A program made the translations under genes and the position numbers. Shown here piece by piece: positions 42,999-52,717 of a stretch of 64,000 nucleotides of DNA. Source of the stretch: JANNMJ01 sp031425525 (lineage in GTDB: Bacteria; Bacteroidota; Bacteroidia; Cytophagales; Hymenobacteraceae); the NCBI GenBank assembly GCA_031425525.1, contig JANPJM010000023.1, positions 1-64,000 of the forward strand. The letters run 5' to 3'. Below the pieces are notes generated by a model, which saw only the letters and a list, made by a program, of their open reading frames with translations, did not search any database and had not been told where the DNA came from. The stretch's first letter is position 1. Each line of letters starts with the position of its first letter.

Positions 42999-43985
42999 CT
43001 ACCACCTCGGCAACGCCAGCCAAGTCGGATAGTAAAGGGTTTGCTCTACGTGATTTTCGTCGATGGCGATGATCTGCCCCTTTGCCTTCTTGTATGTGAA
43101 AATGACGCGATAGCGGAGCGGGATGACTTCGCGGCCCTGCCGATCAACTGCCCCAATCCGCCCCTGATCATCGCGAACAAAGGCAATTCCTTTACCGAAC
43201 TTGCAGTTGGCACAAGTCTCCCCGTGAACCTTAAAACAGGTCGAATCAGCGGGGGAGTACTTGAACGGGATAACCACCCGGTTCTGCACGTCCACCGCCC
43301 CGGCTTTCCCGTTCAGCACCACCCCTAGCACCCCTTCGCTAAAACCACTGAGCACGGATTCGTACATGAACGGAATAACCACACGATTCGCCCGGTTGAT
43401 TACCCCCCACTTCGCACCATATTTTACCACCGCAAGCGAGTCTTCGAAGCTGTAAGCGTCGGTGTAGCTGAACGGAATAACTACCCGGTTCGTGGTGTCA
43501 ACAAAGCCCCATTTCCCATTGAGCGCCACGGCCGCCAACCCGTTTACCACCTGAGTGCGCGCCCGATCATACATCAGCGGAATAACCTCTTGCCCGCGCC
43601 GGTTAATGTAGCCTCGCTTGCCGCCCCTTCCTACCATCGAGAAGCCCTTCCAAAAGAAGCCAGCGGATCGATTTGCATCATAAACGAAGTCGGTGATAAT
43701 CTCTGCTTTAGCGTTGACGAAGGCAGACTCGTGGAAAGTACTCACTGAGTCGTTACTGCGCGATACCAAGGCAATACCATCAAACCAGAAGGTATCTACC
43801 AAGTAGGCATACCCCAGTTTCGCTGTAACCCGCTCGCCCAGCTGCCGGCGCTTTTTCCACTCCTTGGACTCGTTGCGCGCCAGTTGCTTCTCCATCCGTC
43901 GCCACTCACGGCGGCTGGCTTGCCCAACCGAAAGCAGGGGCAGCAGCAGAATAAGCAACGCGAGTAATCCAGGTTTCAACTGCAC
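42999..43985 (-). CDS. Secreted WG-repeat protein
   Basis: The product is 328 residues. The signal peptide (MQLKPGLLALLILLLPLLSV ending GQA) is followed by a basic helical segment and then about five WG repeats with the core 'KWGFVDTTNRVVIPFSYTDA' (KWGVINRANRVVIPFMYESV, KAGAVDVQNRVVIPFKYSPA). WG repeats form beta-propeller-like binding platforms of unknown ligand. A CANCKFGKG segment between repeats could bind metal or form a disulfide. No T9SS domain is visible, so the protein is probably periplasmic. Confidence 0.85.
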   Translation of the reverse strand: MQLKPGLLALLILLLPLLSVGQASRREWRRMEKQLARNESKEWKKRRQLGERVTAKLGYAYLVDTFWFDGIALVSRSNDSVSTFHESAFVNAKAEIITDFVYDANRSAGFFWKGFSMVGRGGKRGYINRRGQEVIPLMYDRARTQVVNGLAAVALNGKWGFVDTTNRVVIPFSYTDAYSFEDSLAVVKYGAKWGVINRANRVVIPFMYESVLSGFSEGVLGVVLNGKAGAVDVQNRVVIPFKYSPADSTCFKVHGETCANCKFGKGIAFVRDDQGRIGAVDRQGREVIPLRYRVIFTYKKAKGQIIAIDENHVEQTLYYPTWLALPRW

Positions 43986-44118
43986 TTACTACGAATGTAC
44001 TCGCCAGCACCTCAGAGTAGTGCTTCGGTAAACTTGTACTCCTCCGCTAACACCCCCTGCCCTGCTCCTGTGCGCATCGTTCGATCCCGGTGTGCTACCG
44101 CTGTGCTCGCGGAAGAAA

Positions 44119-44160
44119 GAATGGGGCGCCCGAAAAGTTGCACTTTTCCGCGCCCCATTC
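44119..44160 (-). terminator. Two-tier terminator hairpin
   Basis: GAATGGGGCG pairs with CGCCCCATTC, and an inner CGAAAAG/CTTTTCCG stem closes the loop. It lies 20 bases past the stop of the minus-strand gene at 44180. Confidence 0.75.
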
Positions 44161-44179
44161 CATCTGGCCGGCTGGCGCC

Positions 44180-44749
44180 TTACAGGGTTTGCGTTTCCTG
44201 CGTCGTATTGCCCGGGTGGTCGTTGACCGTTACGGTCAGCTTATCGCCCACCAGGGAGGCATTGTTGGCCCTGGCCACGTAGACCCACTCGGAGGAGTTG
44301 GCCTGCGGCGCCGCATCCCCTTCTTCCACCAGGGTACCATCGCCGTTTTCGATCCGCACCTGTACCCTCTCCACGGCGAAGTCGTCTTCCACGACAATCC
44401 GGATCGGGTCGCCGATCCGCCCGGTGTAGTCCGTCAGATCCACCGATTGAATGTCGGGCGCCTTCATAAAATCGGCCACCACCACGTTGAAGACCGACAC
44501 CTCGTCTTCCTTGGCCTTCTCGGCGTAGAGGGCTTTGGTTGCCGGGTCCTGCGCCGCATTGCGGGCGTAGAAGGTCGTCTGCTGAAACCGCTTGCGGTGC
44601 GCCACCTGCGCGGCCGAGGCCGGACCGCTCGGGCTTTGCGGCGCGACACTCACGAAGGTTTGGCCTTTCCGCCGCTGCGAAAAGACGATCTGGTCGCCGA
44701 GCATTCCGCTCAGCCCCTGGGTAACGATATTCTTGACAACGCGTGCCAT
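44180..44749 (-). CDS. Uncharacterised protein with a broken paralogue at 15418
   Basis: The product is 189 residues. The first 100 are helical and basic (MARVVKNIVTQGLSGMLGDQ, FSQRRKGQTFVSVAPQSPSG, AQVAHRKRFQQTTFYARNAA). The last 90 form a beta-rich, Ig-like segment (DLTDYTGRIGDPIRIVVEDD to HPGNTTQETQTL). There is no signal peptide. It carries its own terminator and is flanked by non-coding DNA on both sides. The second half matches the decayed copy at 15418-15745, so the family has been mobile or duplicated. Function is unknown; the N-terminal part recalls phage or structural proteins only loosely. Confidence 0.72.
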   Translation of the reverse strand: MARVVKNIVTQGLSGMLGDQIVFSQRRKGQTFVSVAPQSPSGPASAAQVAHRKRFQQTTFYARNAAQDPATKALYAEKAKEDEVSVFNVVVADFMKAPDIQSVDLTDYTGRIGDPIRIVVEDDFAVERVQVRIENGDGTLVEEGDAAPQANSSEWVYVARANNASLVGDKLTVTVNDHPGNTTQETQTL

Positions 44750-44958
44750 ACTGAAAAAGGAGTTGGGTTAGAAAAAGCGCCGGGCGTTCGCCGCCCCACG
44801 CCGGGCCGAGCGCCTCAGGTTAGCGCCCGTACCTGCCCCTTAATACCCGAACCCCCCAAATTATTAATCGGTACCGGCCAGCTTTTTTCGACTTAAACAG
44901 CCAAGTTACTGATAATTAAGCTTTAGCAGGTGAAAAAAACCTACTCCGGCGGCACCCC

Positions 44959-45279
44959 CTATCGCCGCCGATTCCGAATCCTTTCTACCCGCCCCCTTTT
45001 CACCCACGCCAGGTACGTCTGCAATTCCGGCGCCGCGCGCAGCGCCTCCACGGTGGCATACTGCCGCGCCAGCTCGCGGTTACTCAGGAACCGGTGGACG
45101 GACGAATGGCACGGCTGACACAGCTCCACGGTAGGGCCGTGGCGCCCGCCTTCCACGCGCGGCACCAGGTGGTGGCGGCTGGTTTCGGCCACTTCGCGCG
45201 CGCAGAGGCCGCAACGCACGGGCGGCGGCGGGGCCGAATGGCGGTAGAGTTCTTCGTCGGAGAGGCGCTTGCGGGGCAT
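44959..45279 (-). CDS. Small HNH endonuclease
   Basis: The product is 106 residues from the ATG at 45279; an upstream in-frame ATG at 45312 would add a proline-rich stretch. Motifs: CGLCAREV and CQPCHSSVHRF supply two CxxC zinc pairs, and TSRHHLVPRVEGGRHG carries the catalytic His pair, as in compact HNH nucleases. The tail is basic (KRGRVERIRNRRR) and suits DNA binding. There is no neighbouring methylase, toxin partner or phage gene, so its role (restriction, mobile element remnant or repair) is open. Confidence 0.83.
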   Translation of the reverse strand: MPRKRLSDEELYRHSAPPPPVRCGLCAREVAETSRHHLVPRVEGGRHGPTVELCQPCHSSVHRFLSNRELARQYATVEALRAAPELQTYLAWVKRGRVERIRNRRR

Positions 45280-45399
45280 CGGGCAGGGTGGCGGCGGGGC
45301 GAGGCCGAACATACGTACCCGCAGGGGGCGCTGGTTTCGGGCGGCGGAGAACCGCCCGACTCCCCCTTATATGTGATATAGTGGTGGAAGCTACCTGGA

Positions 45400-45407
45400 T
45401 AGCTTTG
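45400..45407 (+). promoter_or_regulatory. Candidate -7 box TAGCTTTG for the giant T9SS protein
   Basis: It is an exact TAnnTTTG match 71 bases upstream of the ATG at 45479. Confidence 0.5.
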
Positions 45408-45420
45408 TCGGGCCGCCGAA

Positions 45421-45438
45421 GCCCCCAGTATAGGGGGC
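45421..45438 (+). promoter_or_regulatory. Leader hairpin GCCCCC-agtata-GGGGGC
   Basis: The perfect 6-base GC arms lie between the candidate promoter and the start codon of the giant gene. It could influence mRNA stability or translation. No riboswitch fold is recognised. Confidence 0.4.
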
Positions 45439-45478
45439 CGGGAGCGGCCGATTTTCTACCTCCCCATCTCATCAGGCA

Positions 45479-48400
45479 ATGCATTTTTTCACGCTCTGGA
45501 TGCGCCGGGCGCTGCTGACTGTGGTCGGCGCGCTGGGCCTGGCCGGCTCGGTGGCCGGGCAGGCGCTGCTGCCGCCCGGTCTGCAAACCAACGGCCCCGT
45601 GTACAGCACGGCCCGCAACGGGTCGGTGCAGTACGTGGGCGGGCAGTTTACCACGGTGGGCTACCGCACGGGCGGCGCCTCGCTCGTGACGACCACCACC
45701 GACCTCCCCAACCCCGCCTTCCCGCTGGTGGAGGGCACGGTGCAGGTGGCCATCAGCGATGGGGCCGGGGGCTGGTACCTCGGCGGCTCCTTCTCTAAAG
45801 TGGGCACCCTGACGCGTGCCAATCTGGCGCACGTGCTGGCCGATTATTCGGTGGATGCGGCCTTTAACCCCGGCGCCAACAGTCAGGTGAACGCGCTGCT
45901 GCTCAGTGGCCCGACGCTCTACGTCGGCGGCTCGTTCACGACCCTCACGGGCGTATCGCGGCGTTACCTCGGCGCGCTTACGGCGGCTACCGGCGCGCTC
46001 GCGGCCTTCAACCCCGACCTCAACGGCGCTGTCAATGCGCTCACCATCACGGGTACGAAGCTGATTGCGGGCGGCGATTTCACGACCGTCGGCGGCGGCC
46101 TGCCCGCCTCGTACCTCGCCGCCTGGGACACCGGCACCGGCGCCCGCGTGGCCTACCCCGCCACCAACAGCAGCGTCCAGTCGCTCCTCACCGACGCCAC
46201 CACCACCTTCGTGGGCGGCTCGTTCGGCGTCACGGGCTATTACACCGGCTACGGCGCCCTGGTGAGCACCACCGTCGACCAGCCGGTAGCGGCGTTTCCG
46301 GTCTTCAACGGCGAGGTGAAAACGGCCGTGCCCGATGGCGCGGGCGGCTGGTACATCGGCGGCTCATTCAGCAAAGTGGGCGCCGTAACGCGGAGTTATC
46401 TGGTGCATTTGCTCGCCGACTATTCCATCGATCCCACCTTCTTGCCCGCCCCCAACAGCACCATTACGGCGCTGGCACTCAGCGGCAACACGCTGTACGT
46501 GGGCGGCAATTTCAGCACCATCGGCGGCGCGGCGCGCACGCGGCTAGCGGGCCTCGACAAAACCACCGGCGTGGCCGACGCCTTCGCGCCCGCGCCCAAT
46601 TCCACGGTTAACGCGCTGGCCCTTATCGGCACCACGTTGTACGTCGGCGGCGATTTTACGCAGCTTGCCGGAGGCGAGCCCGTACCGTACCTGGCGGCAT
46701 TCAACACCGGCACCGGCACCCGCCTCACGTACCCCACGCCCAACGGCTCGGTGTCGGCGCTGCAAGCCGATGGCACCACCGGCCTGTTCGTGGGCGGCTC
46801 GTTCCAGAGCGGCGGCTACTTTACGGGCGGCGCCGCCCGCCTCACTACCACCGCCGACCAGCCCGCCCCCACGTGGCCGGCGTTCACGGGCTCCGTCAAT
46901 GTGGCGATCCCTGACGGCGCCGGCACCGGCTGGTACATCGGCGGCCAGTTCAGCAAAGTGGGCACCGTGAGCCGCAGCAACCTGGTGCATTTGCTCGCCG
47001 ACAATTCCGTCGACCCCACGTTTCTGCCGAACCCCAACAGCGCCGTGTACGCCCTCTGGCTCGATGGCGGCACGCTGTACGTCGGCGGCGCCTTTACGCA
47101 ATTGGGCGGCGCGGTACGCAGTTACGTGGCCGCCGTGAGCGCCACCGATGGGCAGATCGTGGGCACCAGCCCCTTCAATGCCACGGCCAACAGCGTAGTG
47201 TATGCCCTCACCGGCGATGCCGGGGCGCTCTACGTCGGTGGGCAATTTGCCACCATCGGCGGGCTGGCGCGCCCGCGCCTGGCGGCACTAAACAAAATCA
47301 GCGGGGCAGCCCTCGCCGGCTTCAACCCCGCCCCCGATGGTGGCGTGCAAACGCTCCTCCTCGACGGCACCACGCTGTACGTGGGTGGATCATTCAGCAA
47401 TATCGGCGGGGCGGTGCGCGCCAATCTGGCGGCGGTCGGCACGGCCACCGGCGCAGCCACGGCCTTCGTAGCGAACGCCAACAGCACGGTCAATGCCTTG
47501 GCGCTGAGCGGCACGAGCCTGTACGTGGGCGGTTCGTTCACGATCCTGGCGGCCACGACACGCAACCGCCTCGGGGCCGTCAATAAAACCACCGGCGCGC
47601 TGGTGGCCGGCTGGGATGCCAACGCCAACAGCACCGTCAATGGGCTGGCCGTGAGCGGCACTTCGGTGTACGTGGCGGGTTCTTTCGCCACGGTGGGCGG
47701 CACGGCGCGGGCGCGGCTCGCGGCCGTGGATGCCACCACCGGCGCCCTGGTCACCACCTGGAACCCGACCGCCAACTCCGACGCCAACTGCGTGGCCGTG
47801 AGCGGCACCACCGTCATCGTGGGGGGTTCTTTTGATTACTTGAAGAACCTGGCACGCGCCAACCTCTTCCGCATCGACAACGCCACCGCGCAGCTCGATG
47901 CGGCGTTCAACGCCCAGCCCAACAGCACCGTAAACACGCTCGGCCTGAGCGGCACCACGCTGTACGCGGGCGGCTCGTTCTCGACGGTCAATGGCGGCAC
48001 GCCACGGCCGTATCTGGCGGCGCTGGACAAGGCGACCGGCCTGGCTTCCATCTGGAATCCGGCGATCAATGCCGTTGTGTATTCACTGGCCATCAGCGGC
48101 ACCACGGTGTTTGCGGCGGGCAACTTCACCACTGTCAATACCTCCACGGCGCGCAACCGACTGGCGGCGTTCAGCACCGCCACCGCCGTAGCCACTGCCT
48201 GGAACCCGGCGCCCAACGCCGCCGCCAACTTCGTGGCCGTGAGCGGCACGAGCGTGCTGCTCGGCAGCCAGTCGTTCGAGTATCTGAAGGCGTCGGCCAT
48301 CGGGCGCCTGTGCCTCATCGGCGCCACCGACCAGGTGGCGACCACCTTCGTGCCCAACCCAAACTCGACGGTGCAGACGCTGCTGCTCAGCGGCACTACC

Positions 48401-51400
48401 CTGTACGCGGGCGGCTCGTTCACGACCATCAACAGCGGTACGCCGCGCGCCTACCTGGCAGCAATGGCGAAATCGACGGGCGTCGTGACGGCCTTCAACC
48501 CCACTTGCAACGCCGCCGTGTATGCGTTGGCCCTGAGCGGCACCACGCTCTACGCAGGCGGCTCGTTCACGACGGTCGGCGGCGCTACGCCCCGGCTACG
48601 GGCGGCGGCCTTCAACACCGCCAGCGGTGCGCTGATTACCACCTGGCTCCCCAACCTCAACAGCACGGTGTACACGCTGAACGCGACGGGTACGAACGTC
48701 CTCATCGGCGGGGCTTTCGATTTCACCAAAGCCGTCACACGCAACAATCTCTTCTCGTACAGCGCGAAAACCAATGTGCTGACACCCGGCTTCGACCCGG
48801 CCCCCAACGGCGCCGTACGGGCGCTGGCCGTCAGCGGCACCACGCTCTACGCGGGTGGCACGTTCACGACGCTCAACGGCGGCACCCCGCGCCCCTACCT
48901 CGCCGGGCTCGACCGCGCCACCGGCGTGCTGACGGCCTGGGCGCCCGCGCCCAACAACGCGGTGTATGCCCTGGCCGCCGATGCCTCGTCGGGCACGCTG
49001 TTCGCGGGCGGCGCCTTCACCACCGTGGCCGGGGGCGCCACCACCCGCAACCGCGCCGCCGCGTGGGCTTTGGCCGCCGGCAACGCCCTGAGCGCCTGGG
49101 ATCCCAATAGCGCCGGCTCGGTAATCACCATCGCCGCCGACGAGGTGGCCGCCGGCACCGTGTACCTCGGCGGCGCCTTCGCTACCGTAGGCGGCACGGC
49201 CCGCACCAACCTGGCGGCCGTGAACAAAACCACCGGCGCGCTGGCAGCCTTCAACCCCGCGCCCAACAGCAACGTGAACGCGCTGGCGCTGGTCGGCAAC
49301 ACGCTCTATGCGGGTGGTTCGTTCAGTACCATCGGCGGGCAGGCGCGCACCAATGCCGCGGCCCTCAACACCGCCAACGGCTTGGCTTTCGCCTGGAACC
49401 CCAACCCCAACTCGACGGTGAATGCGCTGGCTGCCAACGCCACCAACGTGGTATTGGGCGGCGATTTTACGTTCGTCGGGGGTGTGGCGCGGGCGTACGG
49501 CGTGGCCGTGACGGCCGCCTCGGCCGCTCTGGTGTTCGCGCCGCAACTCAGCGGCACGGTGAGTACGCTTACGATGTCGGCTGATACCGTGCTGTTCGGT
49601 GGCTCGTTTCTGACGGCGGGCAGCGGCACGGTCTTCCGCAGCAATCTGGCCCTTGTGAAGCTCGCGCCAGTGCCCACCATTACCAGTTTCACGCCCACGA
49701 GCGGGCCGGTGGGCACGGCCGTCACCATCACGGGCACCAATCTGGGTGGCGTAACGGCCGTGAAATTCAACGCCACCAACGCCGTGACGTTTGCCGGCGT
49801 GAACGCCACCACCGCCACGGCCACCGTGCCCGTGGGCGCCACCACCGGCGTGATTACGGTGACGGCTACCGGCGGCGTGGCTATTTCGGCGACGCCGTTT
49901 ACGGTGGTACCGGTGCCGACCATTACCTCGTTTACGCCCGCTGCGGGCGGCATTGGTACGGTAGTGACCATTACAGGCACCAATTTCACGGGAGCCACGG
50001 GCGTCACGTTCAATGTCACGGCGGCCGTGGCGTACACCGTCAATTCGGCCACCAGTATTACGGCTACGGTGCCGACGGGCGCCACCACGGGCACCATCAA
50101 GGTGCTGTCGGCGGGTGGCACGGGCACCTCGGCCACGGCCTTCACGGTGGTGCCGGCGCCCACCATCAGCAGCTTTACGCCCACCAGCGGCGCAGTGGGC
50201 GGGGCCGTCACCATCACGGGCACCAATTTTACGGGGGCCACGGCGGTGCGGTTCAACGGCACCACGGCGGTATTCACCGTGAACTCGGCCACCAGCATCA
50301 GCGCAACGGTGCCGGCGGGCGCCACCACGGGTACGCTGAGCGTGACCACGGCGGGCGGCACGGCTACGTCGGCGGCGAGCTTTACGCTGACCACGCCCGC
50401 GCCCACCATCAGCAGTTTTACGCCCGCCAGCGGGCCGGTGGGCACAGTAGTGAGCATCACGGGCACCAACTTCGTTAGTGTCACGGCCGTGACGTTCAAT
50501 ACCACAGCGGCGGTGGCGTACACGGTCAATTCGGCCACCAGTATTACGGCCACGGTGCCAGCGGGCGCTACCACCGGCACGCTGAAAGTGACGACGGCGG
50601 GCGGCGGCACCGCCACCTCGGCCACGGCTTTTACCGTGACAACTACTGTGAGCATCAGCGCCGATGTCATCGCTAACGCGCTGCCCGGCACGCAGGTGCT
50701 CGTGCCGATTCGGATTACCAATTTCACCTCGATGGTCGGCTTGCAGGCCACCATCGGTTTCGACCGCGCCTTGCTGACGTTTGTGCAGGTAGAAGGCTTC
50801 GGCCTGACTGGCCTGACGGCGGCCAGTTTCGGCACCAGTCAAACAGCAAATGGCAAGCTCACCTTCGCCTGGAACGCCACCAACAATGTAGCCACCACCT
50901 TGGCGGCCAACACGCAGGTGGTGGCGGTGCGGTTTCTGGTGAATGCGGCGGCGCCCGGCAGCGCCGTGGCGGCCGTCACGTTCCCGGCGGCGCCCATCGC
51001 GGGGGAGGCCGTGCGGAGCGACTTTATTGCGGTGGCCCTCAGCACCACGCCGGGCTCCGTGACGACGGCGGCGGGCGTAGCCCTCAGCGGCACTCTCACC
51101 ACGGCTACCGGCGTGCCGGTGGCGGCGGCGGTGCGCGCCACCGGGCCGGGCACGGCGCGCGGGGTGGCCCCGGCGGCAGCGGCAACCGGCAATTTCAGTT
51201 TGAGCATCGTGGGCACCGGCGCCTACTCGGTAGCGCCCCAACGCGTGACCGACACCCTGCCGACCAACGGTGTGACCGTGGCCGATATCGCCCTGATCCA
51301 GCGGCATATCCTGGGTACCACGCTGCTGGGTAGCGCCTACAAGGCGGTGGCGGCGGATGTCGATAAATCTTCGACGATTACCGTGGCCGATGTGGGGCTC

Positions 51401-52366
51401 GTGCGCGATCTCATCCTCGGCAACCGCACGAGTTTCCCGAAGGGCCGCACCTGGCAGTTTGTGCGCGGCAGCCAGACATTCGCGAATCAAAACGCGCCGT
51501 GGCCCGTCGATACAGCCATCAGCTACGCGAGCGTGGCGGCGGCGACGGCTCAGAATTTCCGCGCCGTGAAGCTCGGCGATGTCAATGATTCGTGGAACCC
51601 GGCCATTGCGCGGCCGGCGGCGGGCGCGGTGGTTCCGGCTACGGCCCCTACCCTGCTGCTAACGGATGCGACGGTGGCGCCCGGCGCGCGGGTGGTGGTG
51701 CCGGTCACGGTTGCCGCATTCCGTAATGCCGCCGCGTTGCAGCTTACAGTGGCCTGGAACCCCGATGTGCTGCGGCTGGTGAGCGCCGGACGCGACGCAT
51801 TGGCAACCGATTTCGGCTGGAGCCGCGCGCCGGAAGGACTGCTGACCGTCGCCTGGACGGATGCCACCGCTGCCCGCACCCTACCGAACGGCGCCACCGC
51901 CTTCGCCCTCACCTTCGAGGCCATCGCCGGGGCCGGTGCCATCACCAGCCTCGACCTACTGACCGACGGCCCCGTGCCCGCCCGATTCTACGACGGTACC
52001 CTCACCGAGCAGCCGCTTGGACTGGGGGGCAGCACCGTGCGGGTGGGCAGCCCGACCGGTTTGACGGCCGACGCTTACCAGCAAGTGGCGTTGCACGTAG
52101 CGCCCAACCCCGTAACGGGCCAAGCCGCTACGCTCTACCTCACGCTGCCAACCAGCTCCAGCACCGCTCAACCCGCTACGCTCACCCTCACCGATGCCCT
52201 CGGCCGGGTGGTGCGCACGGCGGTGGTGCCCCTCACGGGCGGCACGCAACAGCTACCGTGGGCGGCCACGGATGATGCGGGCCAAACTCTGGCGGCGGGC
52301 ACGTACGTGCTGCGCGTGCAAGTGGGCGCAGCAAGCGAGCAGCAGCGGATAGTGGTGCTGCCGTAA
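45479..52366 (+). CDS. Giant T9SS protein: propeller repeats, four TIG domains, cohesin-like, dockerin-like and second cohesin-like modules
   Basis: The product is 2295 residues. The signal peptide (LTVVGALGLAGSVAG) could start at residue 1 or at M8. Residues about 30-1395 are roughly 25 propeller-type repeats of 45-60 residues with the core 'NSTVNALALSGTTLYVGGSF' and 'TRLAALDKTTGALVAFNPAP'. Four IPT/TIG domains follow (about 1398-1720), each opening PTIxSFTPxSGPVGTxVxIT. A cohesin-like domain (about 1723-1865, ANALPGTQVLVPIRITNFTS), a dockerin-like pair (about 1931-1985, VTVADIALIQRHILG and ADVDKSSTITVADVGLVRDL), a second cohesin-like domain (about 2056-2190) and a T9SS sorting domain (last 95 residues) complete it. 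The dockerin helices carry Asp/Asn-rich calcium loops. It is probably a cell-surface scaffold or adhesin. Confidence 0.88.
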   Translation: MHFFTLWMRRALLTVVGALGLAGSVAGQALLPPGLQTNGPVYSTARNGSVQYVGGQFTTVGYRTGGASLVTTTTDLPNPAFPLVEGTVQVAISDGAGGWYLGGSFSKVGTLTRANLAHVLADYSVDAAFNPGANSQVNALLLSGPTLYVGGSFTTLTGVSRRYLGALTAATGALAAFNPDLNGAVNALTITGTKLIAGGDFTTVGGGLPASYLAAWDTGTGARVAYPATNSSVQSLLTDATTTFVGGSFGVTGYYTGYGALVSTTVDQPVAAFPVFNGEVKTAVPDGAGGWYIGGSFSKVGAVTRSYLVHLLADYSIDPTFLPAPNSTITALALSGNTLYVGGNFSTIGGAARTRLAGLDKTTGVADAFAPAPNSTVNALALIGTTLYVGGDFTQLAGGEPVPYLAAFNTGTGTRLTYPTPNGSVSALQADGTTGLFVGGSFQSGGYFTGGAARLTTTADQPAPTWPAFTGSVNVAIPDGAGTGWYIGGQFSKVGTVSRSNLVHLLADNSVDPTFLPNPNSAVYALWLDGGTLYVGGAFTQLGGAVRSYVAAVSATDGQIVGTSPFNATANSVVYALTGDAGALYVGGQFATIGGLARPRLAALNKISGAALAGFNPAPDGGVQTLLLDGTTLYVGGSFSNIGGAVRANLAAVGTATGAATAFVANANSTVNALALSGTSLYVGGSFTILAATTRNRLGAVNKTTGALVAGWDANANSTVNGLAVSGTSVYVAGSFATVGGTARARLAAVDATTGALVTTWNPTANSDANCVAVSGTTVIVGGSFDYLKNLARANLFRIDNATAQLDAAFNAQPNSTVNTLGLSGTTLYAGGSFSTVNGGTPRPYLAALDKATGLASIWNPAINAVVYSLAISGTTVFAAGNFTTVNTSTARNRLAAFSTATAVATAWNPAPNAAANFVAVSGTSVLLGSQSFEYLKASAIGRLCLIGATDQVATTFVPNPNSTVQTLLLSGTTLYAGGSFTTINSGTPRAYLAAMAKSTGVVTAFNPTCNAAVYALALSGTTLYAGGSFTTVGGATPRLRAAAFNTASGALITTWLPNLNSTVYTLNATGTNVLIGGAFDFTKAVTRNNLFSYSAKTNVLTPGFDPAPNGAVRALAVSGTTLYAGGTFTTLNGGTPRPYLAGLDRATGVLTAWAPAPNNAVYALAADASSGTLFAGGAFTTVAGGATTRNRAAAWALAAGNALSAWDPNSAGSVITIAADEVAAGTVYLGGAFATVGGTARTNLAAVNKTTGALAAFNPAPNSNVNALALVGNTLYAGGSFSTIGGQARTNAAALNTANGLAFAWNPNPNSTVNALAANATNVVLGGDFTFVGGVARAYGVAVTAASAALVFAPQLSGTVSTLTMSADTVLFGGSFLTAGSGTVFRSNLALVKLAPVPTITSFTPTSGPVGTAVTITGTNLGGVTAVKFNATNAVTFAGVNATTATATVPVGATTGVITVTATGGVAISATPFTVVPVPTITSFTPAAGGIGTVVTITGTNFTGATGVTFNVTAAVAYTVNSATSITATVPTGATTGTIKVLSAGGTGTSATAFTVVPAPTISSFTPTSGAVGGAVTITGTNFTGATAVRFNGTTAVFTVNSATSISATVPAGATTGTLSVTTAGGTATSAASFTLTTPAPTISSFTPASGPVGTVVSITGTNFVSVTAVTFNTTAAVAYTVNSATSITATVPAGATTGTLKVTTAGGGTATSATAFTVTTTVSISADVIANALPGTQVLVPIRITNFTSMVGLQATIGFDRALLTFVQVEGFGLTGLTAASFGTSQTANGKLTFAWNATNNVATTLAANTQVVAVRFLVNAAAPGSAVAAVTFPAAPIAGEAVRSDFIAVALSTTPGSVTTAAGVALSGTLTTATGVPVAAAVRATGPGTARGVAPAAAATGNFSLSIVGTGAYSVAPQRVTDTLPTNGVTVADIALIQRHILGTTLLGSAYKAVAADVDKSSTITVADVGLVRDLILGNRTSFPKGRTWQFVRGSQTFANQNAPWPVDTAISYASVAAATAQNFRAVKLGDVNDSWNPAIARPAAGAVVPATAPTLLLTDATVAPGARVVVPVTVAAFRNAAALQLTVAWNPDVLRLVSAGRDALATDFGWSRAPEGLLTVAWTDATAARTLPNGATAFALTFEAIAGAGAITSLDLLTDGPVPARFYDGTLTEQPLGLGGSTVRVGSPTGLTADAYQQVALHVAPNPVTGQAATLYLTLPTSSSTAQPATLTLTDALGRVVRTAVVPLTGGTQQLPWAATDDAGQTLAAGTYVLRVQVGAASEQQRIVVLP

Positions 52367-52402
52367 AGGGTTTGGTGTTTATTGGTTTCACCAGAGCCCA
52401 GC

Positions 52403-52434
52403 CACGGGGCGCTGCCGGGAGGTGGCGCCCCGTG
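52403..52434 (+). terminator. Hairpin after the giant gene
   Basis: CACGGGGCGC pairs perfectly with GCGCCCCGTG around a 12-base loop. It is followed by TGTATTTAC, a weak T-rich tail. Confidence 0.55.
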
Positions 52435-52482
52435 TGTATTTACAGGAACTCTACGGCAAAAAAGCTAGTCCTAAAATTAGGA

Positions 52483-52698
52483 TTGAAGGCTGTGCTGCTT
52501 TCATTTGCTTTTTTCCCATCTGTTCATCAAGCACACCAACACGAGGGAGGCTCCCGAATAGCATTCGTTGCAGTAACTAAAAACCTGAAAGGTGGCAATT
52601 GGGTAACGATAAATCGCGATTTTGAGCGACGGAGAAATCAAGCTCAAATCAGCAGATTTGAAAATAAGGTATTCACCAAGATAAAGTCTTATTTATGA
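52483..52698 (+). CDS. Possible small exported protein in an AT-rich island
   Basis: An open frame runs from 52372 to 52698, but its first third overlaps the terminator hairpin. A TTG at 52483 would start a 71-residue protein whose N-terminus (LKAVLLSFAFFPSVHQAHQH) looks like a signal peptide. The rest (AFVAVTKNLKGGNWVTINRD, then a basic helix) has no known relatives to me. The DNA from about 52440 to 52750 is clearly more AT-rich than the flanks. It could be a real small gene or the relic of a transferred one. Confidence 0.35.
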   Translation: MKAVLLSFAFFPSVHQAHQHEGGSRIAFVAVTKNLKGGNWVTINRDFERRRNQAQISRFENKVFTKIKSYL

Positions 52699-52717
52699 AA
52701 TCAAATAAGACTTTATC
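52680..52717. repeat. Perfect 15-bp AT-rich inverted repeat
   Basis: GATAAAGTCTTATTT and AAATAAGACTTTATC enclose ATGAAATC. The left arm covers the last codons of the small frame ending at 52698. No T-run follows, so a simple intrinsic terminator is not certain. Confidence 0.7.

Noticed and set aside
49306..50835. Open minus-strand frame of 509 codons with Val/Pro/Thr repeats
   Set aside because: It mirrors the TIG repeats of the giant gene; the pattern follows the sense-strand repeats codon by codon.
48596..51490. Open frame of 964 codons on the minus strand
   Set aside because: It lies fully inside the giant T9SS gene, is rich in Arg/Gly/Ala with no domain, and arises from the repetitive high-GC coding strand.
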